Positions 35,967 to 46,397 of a stretch of 64,000 nt of DNA are shown here, in pieces. Every line of letters starts with the position of its first letter. Positions within the stretch are counted from its first letter, which is position 1. The translations under genes were made by a program, and so were the position numbers. The notes beneath the pieces are model-generated. The model was not told where the DNA came from, searched no databases, and saw only the letters and a list, made by a program, of their open reading frames with translations. This DNA comes from Dryas octopetala (lineage: Eukaryota > Streptophyta > Magnoliopsida > Rosales > Rosaceae), in NCBI GenBank assembly GCA_963921425.1, contig OY992839.1, positions 15,665,409-15,729,408 of the forward strand. The letters are read 5' to 3'.

Positions 35967-37126
35967 AACAAGACATAATAATTGGAGGCTTTTTCATATT
36001 TGAGTTTGTGTATTCTATATGTCTTGAGGCATTATTTGTGTAGTTTTATTTCAATTTGGAGATGGATACTTGACATTTAAGGATCTTATGCCTGCTTTCA
36101 CCAAATTCTCACAAATTTGAGGCAGACTTGAGAATTGACTTCTTTATTTGATCGGGTATCTGGAACGTATGCCAAAGAAAATAAAACTTTTCTCAACTCC
36201 AATAACCACCATTATTCATATATCAAACGAGAGAAGCTACATCTCCATGAAGGAGAAAATACTCTATCTTTCCTGCAGTAAAAAACATACTCCATTTGAG
36301 AATGTATTTATGTATGCATGCATGCATTTAGGTATCATTGAGCATGTATGTAATGTATGCATGTTTACATGCGTGCATGTATGTATCATTACCTATTTTC
36401 GGCAGACATTTTTTGTCGGAGTTCCTCCTATCATTGTAGGAATCTTTGCAAAGCAGCTGAAAAACATGCCATATTTGATTCTTTGTTTGGTGTTTTTTTG
36501 GTTTGACTTCTTTAGTAACTTGGCTGGTGGGTGGTGCATATCAATACAATACAGTACTAGTCAACACCCCCCCCCCCCCCCCCCCCCCCCCCCGCCGTAA
36601 GAATCCAACCTGGCATCCCAATCTTCAAAATAGACTGATTAGGTCCAAAATTATCTATTTTTGCCCACTCAAACTCTGCTATGCTATTCTTGGCCAAAAA
36701 AAAAAACTCTGCTAATGCTATTAGAAAATTGTAATCCAAGATTAGAATTTAATTGACCTCTTTTGTATAAAATTAATAAAGTAATTATCGTGCACTAACC
36801 AAATTACTGAGAATAATAAATAAATATATGACTAAATTATGTGAAAATCATTACTTTATGCTCTTCTCATGCAACTTTATTTGTATTAACTTTTTCATAA
36901 GTTAGTTGAATTTATATTTAATTTTAAAACGGTAGCTAGTTTGAGCTTGAGATTAATCTTCTATTAACATATGTATATAAACATCTCTCCCGCTAAACCC
37001 AATACAATACCGAGCATCCCTTGAGCACATCCATAAAGCAACATCATCTTTAGCAATGATGTTGTACTGTTACATTCCCATAATTTGGGACTAATATGTA
37101 AATGTGAATCTGATCATAATCTGCAG
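35967..37126. other. Downstream of KRR1-SAPS gene; no recognised gene
   Basis: 3' flank followed by a degenerate ATGC/ATGT microsatellite (36306-36390) and a 27-base C run. No poly(A) signal could be assigned with confidence and no coding segment is recognised until the hydrolase fragment. Confidence 0.5.
36567..36593. repeat. Homopolymer C27
   Basis: An uninterrupted run of 27 cytosines. On the other strand it is G27, which could fold as a G-quadruplex. Exact length in such runs is prone to sequencing error. Confidence 0.9.
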
Positions 37127-37433
37127 GTACTGTGCCTGCTAAGTGGTTTATGTGACAGAAGTGGAACTTTCTTTTACAAGGATCAACCATGTAAAAGCAA
37201 TGTCCCTATCTTAGCCCTTGGAGGAGATCAAGACCTAATTTGCCCCCCTGAAGCAGTTTATGGTAGAATGTTAATTCATTTGAGCCTGATGTCTTTAAGA
37301 AGCTTAATGATCATCTAAACAAATTTCCTCTTCTTTTTTTGTTTCTCCCTTTATCTATGTGCATGATACACATGGAGTAGAAACAGTGAGGACCATTCCT
37401 GAGCAATTGGTTACCTTCAAAGTCCTTGGAGAA
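37127..37433 (+). pseudogene. Alpha/beta-hydrolase fragment (plant UCP031088-type), two exons
   Basis: Exon 37127-37262 begins after CTGCAG and encodes VLCLLSGLCDRSGTFFYKD, then a VPILALGGDQDLICPPEAVY segment: a hydrolase core strand with the acid-loop region. Exon 37381-37433 continues in phase ([18 protein letters not shown]). In the family this is followed by a Gly/His/Tyr-rich segment; here the sequence switches at 37434 to antisense BRUTUS. Only about 63 codons near the C-terminus of a protein of several hundred residues are present, with no catalytic serine segment. I recognise the family from memory of plant proteins; the exact gene is uncertain. Confidence 0.7.
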
Positions 37434-38000
37434 GTTGCTGATAGATTAGTAAAATCTCCAGACAGTTGTATGTTCCTAGCCTCCTCGGCTATCTCATTTA
37501 ACTCCCTTTTAATGGCATTATGCCAAAGCAGTATCTCATTTATTGGATGGCACCCAATGGTATCTGAAACATGCACTCGCATGCACAATTTACCTTCTCT
37601 ATATGTTGATTTGATGTGCTAGCACCAGAATTCACAGAACATTGGAACTGAGGGGAATCCAGACAACTTTTAACCATGTCACCACTACTTTTACCTTCCA
37701 TCCAAGTGAAAATGACCTTCAATAAAAAAGAGTTGTAAGTTATGTGCACCTGGAAAAGTAATAAATAGAAAGAACTCAATCCTTTGATTCAATCTGAAAC
37801 ATTACTTGTTGAAGAAGCTTTTCCTCTGGAACTATCTTGCTTAAGCATTTTCGCAAATCCTGATATTCATCAGGTGAAACAGATGATGAAAGCCATGGAA
37901 GAAACTCAGCCATCATATTCACAGGAATGCTGCACAGAAACCGCCAGACCAGAGATGCCTGCTCTTCAACTGAGAACTTCTCAATGAGCAGGGGAAAGAC
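37434..38000 (-). pseudogene. BTS: BRUTUS-like (hemerythrin E3 ligase) fragment
   Basis: BRUTUS proteins are iron-binding hemerythrin/RING ubiquitin ligases that restrain iron uptake. Minus-strand pieces in family order: 38000-37806 encodes 65 codons with VFPLLIEKFSVEEQASLVW, FLCSIPVNMM and LPWLSSSVSPDEYQDLRKCL; 37716-37594 encodes 41 codons starting VIFTWMEG; then a segment ending near 37436 encodes [17 protein letters not shown] and [12 protein letters not shown], the start of the next hemerythrin repeat. The first two exons have proper GT-AG borders and keep phase. The third is out of phase with the second, and everything on either side is missing. It is a broken internal fragment joined head-on to the hydrolase fragment. 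Confidence 0.82.
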
Positions 38001-38106
38001 CTGGCCAAGAAAAAAAAAAAAAAAAAAAAAACAGAAGTTGGGTTATTATTTAACTGTTCAGCATATGAAAAAAAGTCAGCATAGTAAAGAAACAAAATTG
38101 ATTAGA

Positions 38107-38363
38107 TGGTTCTTGTACTTGTTATAGCTCCTAATAGAGCTAATTGCAAAGTGGAATTCAACTAATTTTACATTACTGGTGGAAGTTTGTGGGGGAAAAT
38201 ATGTGCTTAGTACCATGGTTCTTGTACTTGTTATAGCTCTTAACAGAGCAACATTACAAAGCCAAATTTGCATAATTGTACATATTATATTAGTGATGGA
38301 ATTTGGAGAGAAAAAATTTACCAAAAGTGATTATGATTAATCGTTCTTGTGCTTGTCATAGCA
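38107..38363. repeat. Diverged tandem repeat, about 110 bp
   Basis: GGTTCTTGTACTTGTTATAG occurs at about 38107 and 38216, with a weaker third match near 38342, each followed by a related AT-rich stretch including AGAGC and ATTAC segments. It separates the BRUTUS fragment from the AP-3 delta fragment. An A run lies at 38010-38031. Confidence 0.6.
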
Positions 38364-38418
38364 CGCCACCAGTGACTTATTAAAAACTGACAGTTTTACC
38401 ACATAAGTTGCCACATCG

Positions 38419-38733
38419 TTTTATAGGATCTTGGTTGATTCCAAGAACAATTGGGTTTTGATTAAGGTGTTGAAGATATTTACCAAATTGGCTCCTTTAG
38501 AGCCCAGGTTGGCTAAGAGGGTAGTTGAGCCGATTTGTGAGCATATCCGGAGGACTGGGGCCAAATCTTTGTTGTTCGAGTGTATTAGGACTGTGCTGAG
38601 CAGTTTGAGTGATTATGAATCCGCAGTGAAGCTTGTCGTTGTGAAGATTCGGGAAATGTTGGTTGATGATGATCCAAATCTTAAGTATCCCGGATTGCAA
38701 GCGCTTTCAATTGTTTCACTGCTGTCCAAACGA
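38419..38733 (+). pseudogene. AP3D: AP-3 complex subunit delta, trunk fragment
   Basis: About 105 codons of the N-terminal adaptin trunk (helical repeats) are open: FYRILVDSKNNWVLIKVLKI, LAKRVVEPICEHI, LLFECIRTVLSSLSDYE, VDDDPNLKYPGLQALSIV. There is no start codon and the upstream sequence is unrelated. At the right end the frame runs into block M and stops at TAA 38734-38736. The next part of the protein (VSVLSTKHLWAV...) lies about 4.7 kb away in the copy 3 pseudogene at 43441, so the two may be pieces of one gene split by later insertions and duplications. Confidence 0.85.
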
Positions 38734-40293
38734 TAACCCCATCAACATTTTGTGGCTAGTTTTGCATGGACAGAAAAAAAAAAAAATATATATATATATA
38801 TATCCTTGCATTGACCATTCTATCCATCACCATCAAACCAGGCCATTCTCCATATGTAACATTCATCGGACGAAAATCGCACCAATATCTAATTGTAGTG
38901 ACATCTAATATCTAATAATTTGTAAAATACAACTTGTGGGGAAAAGAAGGGAAAAAAGGAAGCTTTGAAATGCATTTTTGTGTGCTAATGGACCAAAGTG
39001 AGATAAGAGAAAAGATACACTGTCACATTCAAAATCTAAGGGACTGTGACTGGCCAGAAGTTTTTATTCAACTTGGTGTGTAACAAAACAATGAAAAATC
39101 AAACTTAAGATTCAGTAGGAATTGACAGTTGACACATAACAAAACAAAAACAAAATGGAAGTCTTGAAAATATATTTGTCCTGATCCAGGTCAATGTGAT
39201 ACTTGTCTGTCATTCATACAATTGAAACTCAATGGTTATGACTATGACTGAGCAAAAACCTTCAAGACATGATTCCCCCAAAAAAAATTTCAAATTTGAA
39301 TACTTTAGATCATAGACTTGGAAATAAAATGAAGCTTAGGTTCATTAATAAGGATACCCAAGTCTGGTGTAACTTAATACCAGCTCAGTTGAGTCACAAA
39401 CTGCAATATTTGAAGCTTGCAAAACAAGAAAGATTTGCATTATTATGTAAAAGAAGATGCCTCAGTTCGGATTGCCAGCTCACCGCTGTTCTTTCCTCAG
39501 AAATCATTGTTTCTTGTGAAGGCACTGGCAACAAAACACAATAATAACAATGGTGTTAATAACTGATGAAAAATCAAATTTTTAACTAATATCAGTAACA
39601 AGCAGCTAATAGATTATAAATGAGGACGAAGAACTGGAGACTGGGGTATGCAAGCATTGTGCACTTTCTTCTATTCAATAAAAGCCAATAGACCAAATGA
39701 AAATAAATTAGAAAATCAATAATTATCAACTATGGTCTGAAACACATACAGTGGTGCAAATTTAAAAGTAGAGTATATATGTAAAGGACTATCTGCACAT
39801 GCAGTGTTGCAAATTTTGTTCAAATTTAAGAATGACACCTAACAACAATTTTCAGTTTTGAAGAACAAAAAATTGGTTTGAGAACAAAGAGATCTTAGCT
39901 AATTTATTCACAGCTAAATCAAAGTTCACATACCCAATAGATAGAAGGCATAGATAATTACATTGTCCAGGTGAAGAAACAGTATTCAATTGATCACTTT
40001 TTTCTTCTATATAACAACTTGATCTGTTCCTCCACTCTTCCACGTAATCTTGTCCACTTGATCCTGACCTCTTTTGCGCTATAAATTCAATGATAGGGTA
40101 ACAAGTACTGTCATCAACTTCCTCAATGCTAAATTTACGTTTGCATAATCGGGGCGATGATAGACACCCTTATCAAAACAAACTAATACTGTCCGGCACA
40201 AGCCCATTCTTTCTTGTCCAGCAGAGTAAGCAGGAAATTAAAAAGGTGGTAGGCAGCCTTAGAAAAGGCTGCCATTGAATCTACAAGAGGCAT
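38727..40293. repeat. Duplicated block M, copy 2
   Basis: Longer version of 4964-6353, with high identity. It joins the AP-3 delta trunk fragment on the left and a short unique stretch followed by an LTR piece on the right. A/TA tract at 38773-38803. Confidence 0.75.
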
Positions 40294-40565
40294 ATCATAA
40301 AATGTATCAAATCACGGTAAACACCTCCGAAAAAAGAAACAGAAAAACACAAACTTAATTCAAAAAACTGACCTCATTTTCTTGCAAATTTTGAAGTTTA
40401 GCAAGAAAACTCTCGTTCTTAGGAAGTTAGGCTTGTACTTTTTTTTGCAGGGTTTTTCAAGCATCTTTGCCCAACCATACATGCGACAAAGGGAACTCCA
40501 TCGATAGGATAGTCACTAACCTTTGTTCCAAAAAGTTTATCGGCAAGGATGGGAATGTGCTCCAT
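39850..40565 (-). pseudogene. Unrecognised gene fragment, exon-like minus-strand segments
   Basis: Three coding-looking minus-strand segments lie close together. Near 40554-40450 an ATG-led segment reads MEHIPILADKLFGTKVSDYP then DGVPFVACMVGQRC. Near 40290-40190 a segment reads AAYHLFNFLLTLLDKKEWAC. From about 40160 down to 39960 a segment reads LCKRKFSIEEVDD, then IIEFIAQKRSGSSGQDYVEE and WRNRSSCYIEEKSDQ. Amino-acid make-up is balanced, unlike the surrounding AT-driven frames. I cannot join them in one frame or name the family. The other copy of block M lacks most of the third segment. Confidence 0.35.
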
Positions 40566-41502
40566 TGCAGAGCTTAGTTAGAGTCTAGCTAAGGAGATCT
40601 ACAACCGAGTAAGTGTTCTAACTTTTTTTATTTATTTTCTTAGGCTTTTAATTTTCAGTTTGCATGCTTAGATTAAGTAAGTAGAATTTATTTATTAATT
40701 AAGCATGCCTAGCTTTATTTTGGAGATTTAATTTCTTAATTAAACATCAATAACATGTTAGGTTTAACAAGTTTCAATTGTAGAGATTAAGTTAGATTTA
40801 AACTATGATTCGAGTTTAATTAATTAGTGGTTTGTTTTGGAGAAATACTAATTAATTAAGATACTTAGATAATACTTATGTTTGATTTATTCTAACCTAA
40901 ATTAAATTGTGGAATCGCCTTGAGTTAAAACAATTAGTCAAGTTGTTTAACTTTAATATAAAACTTGAAACTTATAAATGCCTAAAAAGTAGAGTTTGGT
41001 CCACTTAGGAATAGATTTTCTTAAGGACGTGTGACCCAAGAGGAATGGTCATCACGAAATTTTGTTGAACTTAACTATTGACTAAATTGTCGTATGTCGG
41101 ACACTAGGAACATCAGTTACCGAAAGATTTCTTTGTGACGTGACAAGAAGGAGGATGAACTCGAAACGGATGGGGATGCATAGACAAGAAGAGCATTGGA
41201 TTCCAGTAGGGGGATTTATCCTACATTCTTGACTATGGACTTTGTGTGTTGGCGTGATTTTAAATTATTATAACATGCTAATTTCTATGTTTATGATGAT
41301 TGGTTTGAGAGTAAAGGTAGCATTACTTGTGACCTTGGGTTCAAGTCCCTAAACTTTATAGAAGTATTCTAAGTTGTGAAGGGCCTAACTAAGGCATTAC
41401 GTTGCTACGTGTGCCCGTGCGAAGCATATGCTCATAGCTTATAGGTGGCAGGTGGTATGGTTATTTAATTGAGAATTCCTACCTCTGTTGACCATGACAC
41501 TC
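40566..41502 (+). mobile_element. LTR piece, direct copy of 828-1762
   Basis: Begins GAGCTTAGTTAGAGTCTAGC and follows the window-edge LTR base for base, with few substitutions, up to ACCATGACACTC at 41502. The promoter half of the LTR is absent. Confidence 0.85.
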
Positions 41503-42361
41503 AAGGACTAAACTCTAATTTTTTGTATCTTATATGTTATATTTGTCACACCCTGAACCCCGAGTATGCAGCAAAGGCACCCACCTTGAATGTCCCAAAA
41601 AATTAATACCACTAAATCAAGTATATATTAATTTTCCAATATACCCAAGGCGGGTTAAACTTTTTGGTTTAGTACAGGTTAGATCAGAGATAAATAATAA
41701 ATAGCGGAAACATGAGAAGTAATAATAAAACTTTTTTATAAAACCAAACCCCAAGGTTACGGTATTTTATTGCAACCTTGAAGAATTTAATAAATTCGAA
41801 ATACACAGCAAGAATAAAATAAAGGTTCCAAAACTTCGCAACACATAATATCAAAGTAGATAGCTTAAAACCATCTTCAAACAATGAAGGAAAAATCATT
41901 TAAAATATACTCAACACGAGAAAACGATTAAATGACATCATCAACTAAATTCAGGCAGTTGACAAGTCTCACGATGCTGCTCTGGTCGACCCTCATCCAA
42001 GTTCGTCTCTTTACCGTGCTTTGTACCTATAAAACATCTAATAAATAAGGAATAAAAAGAATGTAGGGGATACGCATCACATACGATCATAGCTTCCCCT
42101 CAAGGAACCCTGCTAGGTTTGAAAACCTATAAATCCTTCTCTAATGAAAAACATAGTGGAAATCATTTTCTGTCGGATCTTTAAATCATCAAAATAAGTT
42201 CTTCAAACCTTTCCTTTGAAATTTTCAAAACATTTATGACTCGGCTGTACAACAATATTATTAACATTCAAATCCATAACAAATCATTCATACCTGATGG
42301 TCGATACACGTTAGGTGCAACTAAGGTCAGCTATAATCAAAGAAATAGCTACCATAGTGAG
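41503..42361 (-). mobile_element. LTR 3' end, inverted in place (matches 1763-2637)
   Basis: The minus strand of this segment matches 1763-2637. It follows directly on 41502, which matches 1762, so the LTR is collinear up to one base and then flipped. The LTR terminus TGTCACACCCTGAACCC lies at 41544. After 42361 the sequence resumes as block S1 near the counterpart of 3165, with 2638-3164 missing. Minus-strand frame 41684-41899 is the counterpart of 2231-2446 and is not a gene. Confidence 0.9.
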
Positions 42362-43440
42362 TGTAGAATGATGTTTGTGGAGGTTGCATATTAGGTTTTA
42401 ACTCTAAAATTTTGAATCTGACAAACCAGTATCGAGGGCTCAAATAAGAAGCAAAAATGCACTCCCGAACACTCGGCAATGTCTGCCGAGCGCTCAGCGC
42501 CTGGTATACGTGAAAAAAAAAAAAAAACTAATAGAACAATATTATGTATTAGAATTCTAAAAGGCATAAGGTTTTAGTCAATAAAATATAAAATTAAATA
42601 TATGATTTGAATGCAAGTCTCCCTATAAGATATCTAATAAATAAAATATTATATATTTTTTTAACAGATTAATATGATTTACATTAACACATTATTCTTT
42701 TGGGAACCTGACGCAAACTATTAAAATCAGACTCATGCAGAAAAAAATCTTTTATTTGAGAATTTTAAATAATATTCAGGTTTGATTTAAAACTTTAAAA
42801 GACAAACAAAATTTAGTTTTGTAATTTTAAAACAAAATTCCACGTGGTCAGGATCTTTCAGCTTAAATTATACTTTTGATGCCCCCTTAAATTTAACTCG
42901 TGTAAATTTGGTCCTAAAATACAATTTTTGTGCCTTTTCAACTATTTCAAGGGCTTGTACCAAAACCAAAAAAAAAAAAAACTATTTCAAGGGTCAATGT
43001 AATACATTGAATTTTGACTTCAAAATACAGTAACCAATTTTCACCACATGAAGAATGTGAAGGCAGAAGGCCAATTGGTTAGAGACTTAGAGCACCCATA
43101 TACCATTGTTAGGACACTTACAATGAGAGCAATGCAAAATGAGATTTTTTCTTACATATACACAGTAAAAAGTTGTATTCTTTGAATAGCATTTACCAGT
43201 CTTTGTCACTCTCCTAGTCTCCTGCGTAAAGTAGACTATAACAGCCTTTCAGCAAAGTGATAAGTAAGCTGAAGTAATTTAAATCAGAACCACATGCAAA
43301 ATAGGGCTTCTAATTAAATATTCACAACCTAAGCTTAAAACTTCCATATGTTTATATACGAAAATAGATTTAACAATGAAGAAAATATATATTTATAACC
43401 CTTCTTGTTCAGTTTACTTTTGGCTTTGATACAGTGGCTC
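42362..43440. repeat. Duplicated block S1, copy 3 (shortened)
   Basis: Matches 3165-4290 and 10533-11575, then jumps to the short lead-in of the AP-3 delta pseudogene near 43397. It lacks the palindrome of copy 2. No gene is recognised. Confidence 0.75.
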
Positions 43441-44477
43441 CAAAAGGTGAGTGTGCTGTCAACAAAGCACTTGTGGGCAGTGTTGGAGAATAAGGAGGTT
43501 GTGATTAATTAAGTCTTTCAGCGATGTGGATCCAAATATTAAGCTGGAGTCTTTGTGTCTCGTTATGGCAATGGTGTCTGAGAGTAATGTGGCTGAAATT
43601 TCCAGAGTTTTGCAACGAGATTCTGGCTTCCATTTTATCGACATGCTGTAGACCAAGGATGTTAGACCAGAGCTTGTTCGGGTCAGTCGCGATCTGCTGA
43701 TTGATCCTGCATTACTTGGTAATCCTTTCTTACACAGGATATTGTCAGCTGCTGCTTGGTTGTGAGGGGAATATGTTGAGTTCTCGATGAACCCATTTGA
43801 ACTCATGGAGTCACTATTACAGCCTCGTACAGCTCTTTTGCCACCATTGATAAGAGCAGTTTATGTACAGTCTGCTTTCAAAGTTTTAATCTTTTGTCTA
43901 AATTCATACCTTTGGCAGAGGGGAAGTGCTGCTTCCTCCTCATGTTGTGATAAATTGGTGCCAGATGTTCAAGGATTGGTCTCTGAAAGGGATGCCTCAG
44001 AGAGTTCTGATTTGGCATCTTGTGCCTATGGTGGTGAAATTAGATGGAGATCAAGTACCTATTGCAGCCAGCCCTCATCCAAAGGAAGATTTGATGTCTG
44101 GTACTGTTCGAGATGTTCTCTTAGGCAGTGACTCCAAACCCACTTCATCTCAAAGTAAAGTATCTACAAAGTCATCAACTAAGAGAAAAGGGAAGGAGAA
44201 ACTAAATGTTGATTCTACCACCGAATCTAAAGAAAATTTGGGTGGTGTTGAAAAGCAAGACCAAGGAAACCCAAGTTTACGAAAAAGCAAACACCCTACT
44301 CATGGCAAAGGGCGAAGACACAGAAGCCCAGGGAAGGATGAAGATGATAGAGAAGAAAATGGTCAGAAAGGGAAGCAAAAAAGTAGCCATAGTGGTAGGC
44401 ACAAAGCTCGACAACGAGCAGAGGTGCCCTTATGTGTGGTTTCACAAACACCAGCCATTCCAGATTTTCTTTTATAG
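43441..44477 (+). pseudogene. AP3D: AP-3 complex subunit delta, copy 3 (longest, multiply broken)
   Basis: Several parts of delta-adaptin appear in family order. The trunk segment VSVLSTKHLWAVLENKEVV is interrupted by a TAA at ATTAATTAAG near 43508. It continues as SFSDVDPNIKLESLCLVMAM and SESNVAEISRVLQRDSGF, a stop near 43648, DVRPELVRVSRDLLIDPALL, a stop near 43762, then YVEFSMNPFELMESLLQP, IRAVYVQSAFKVLIFCL, and finally the basic tail with KGKEKLN and the C-terminal AIPDFLL-TAG (44475-44477). About 35 codons of the tail seen in copy 2 (after SDLASC) are deleted. The large hinge region is missing. It is not functional, but it shows what copy 2 lost. Confidence 0.88.
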
Positions 44478-44949
44478 TGTTAGAAGGTTTGGATTTGTTT
44501 ATTCGTCATCATCTGTTACAAAACTTGCTAGGCGCAGTGCCTTGTATACATTTTGACTGCTAAGCTTAGTTCTTTCTGTAGATTTTATACATTTTGTTAT
44601 GTTCTTTTTCATCATGGTTTGTGGCTGCAAAAACAAAGCGAGAAATTGAAGCTATAAAATTGCGAGGTTTGAGGTTGTCTATGAAAGTGTTCCTCCCATT
44701 ATTTAAGTACTCAATTCTTGCATTTCTTTCTAATTGTGTTTTGAGTATTAAGAAATTTGAGATTGAAGGTATGATTTAAGAGTTATAAATCTGGGTCTTT
44801 ACTATGGTATTTGTAGTTGAATGAGAATGAACTTTTAACTCGTCTTCATGTTGTGCCTCTGCTAAATCGACACTAACTCCTAAGCCCCATATAGTGTTTC
44901 ATCTTGCTGGCTTTCAATATTCTCCAACATCTATTTGCTTCTCTCTCTG
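44478..44949. repeat. 3' flank of AP-3 delta copy 3
   Basis: Collinear with the flank of copy 2 but without the solo LTR, so it supplies the empty insertion site (around 44560). Ends at CTCTCTCTGT, where the repeat-exon block B begins. Confidence 0.75.
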
Positions 44950-45587
44950 TTAATTGTATATGTATTTAATCCTAATTTTCTATTTATTTAATTGTATATG
45001 TATTATTTTCATTTTAAATATGTATTATGTTTTACCCAAAAAAAGTATTATGTTTGTATTATCACATATTGTTTAAATAAATTAAAATTGAAACTAGGAA
45101 AAAATATATTTTTGATGAATTTTTCACCTTACTTGTAGAGTAATTATTTCAGATTATTCATATACATATATCTTTTACTAATTTCGACTCTTTCACCTCT
45201 TTCTAAAATTGACTGCCACATGGCTAAATAAGATGGTCGCGAATCGAGAGTCGAGACTACTATTATAGCGATTTTGGGTGGAAACAAACCTTGTGAGTTG
45301 TGACAACATGTTATAGCTAGATATGTGCTCTATGTGGACCACATCAACGACTTCTTTTACGATTGAACTAACAAAAGGCAAAATGAAATATGAGGCATGT
45401 ATTTACAAGTGTCAACTTGAAAAATGAAGAACAATTGAGGTATTTAAACTTAATTTAGCCAACATTATTTTATTTTTCCATCAAACCTTTTTTCATTGAA
45501 CAATAAATATATGTTTGTTTTTTAATAGTTGATTTTTTTCAGAGCAGACCAACTAGTTTAACTATAGAACCCGGACGGACCAACCCA

Positions 45588-46037
45588 ATGGGACTAAACC
45601 AGTCCAGGCCCAACGAAACCCTAAAGATAAAGCGAATCCTTAATTCCTTATATATAATAGATTTCCTCCAGTCAAAACATTGTCAGGCACTTAAAAACTT
45701 GAGAGTACGGATGTGTAGAAAAAAGCTTCTCTCATATCTAACTCTCTCAGATCTAGATCTAAGCCTAGGGAGGGTTATCAACTTATCACATCTGAAAGAA
45801 AAGTCTCGACCTTGGAGGCTTTGGAGGGATATCCAATCTGAAAGTAAAGCTTCGACCTTGGAGGCTTGGGAGGGATATCCGATCTCAAAACAAAGCTTCG
45901 ACCTTGGAGGCTTATTCGATCTGAAAGCAAAGGAGGCCCTGCCGGCCTCAGCAATATTTGGTTATGGCCTTCCATCGACCATGGCTAGAGAAGAGGAGAG
46001 GAGAGACAGAGGTCTGATGAATAGTTTGCAACTGTGA
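45588..46037 (+). other. 149-codon frame upstream of repeat-exon copy B; coding status doubtful
   Basis: ATG-led frame overlapping the 46-bp upstream repeats, giving PWRLWRDIQSESKAS- and STLEAWEGYPISK-type repeats. An identical frame occurs at 50959-51408. In copy A the same stretch is split by the LTR element and is not open. A TATA-like TTATATATAAT lies inside the frame near 45649. No known domain; identity between B and C reflects recent duplication, not selection. It may be leader sequence of the downstream gene. Confidence 0.25.
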
Positions 46038-46397
46038 AATCGCTCCGCTGTCTGGAGGCCCTGTCGGCCACGATGATAGCGATCTGAGTTCGCAGCCCAG
46101 TCCAGCAATCTTTTGGGCTATTGTTTTTGGTCAGGTAAAACTCAACTCACACTTTTGGCCCAATATTTTTTTGTTCAAATCTATCGGCCCAAACTTGAGC
46201 CTAACAATAAATCACCAAAGCCCAACTCACTCTCGGCCCAATTTTTTTTGTTCAAATCTTTCGGCCCAAACTTGAGCCTAACAATAAATCACCAAACATC
46301 TCCCCCTATATAAACCCTACTGTTCTCGACTGTTCTCCAACCGCTTTTAACCTAATTTCCTCAAATCTAGAGAAACCCTAATTTCATCTTTCTATCT

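Noticed and set aside
39269..39544. 91-codon plus-strand frame
   Set aside because: Broken in the paralogous block by a 34-bp deletion and low in coding character. If anything codes here, it is the other strand.
45193..45381. 62-codon minus-strand frame found three times (also 16964-17152 and 50566-50754)
   Set aside because: It is carried by the duplicated block; differences between copies are spread without codon bias and there is no domain.
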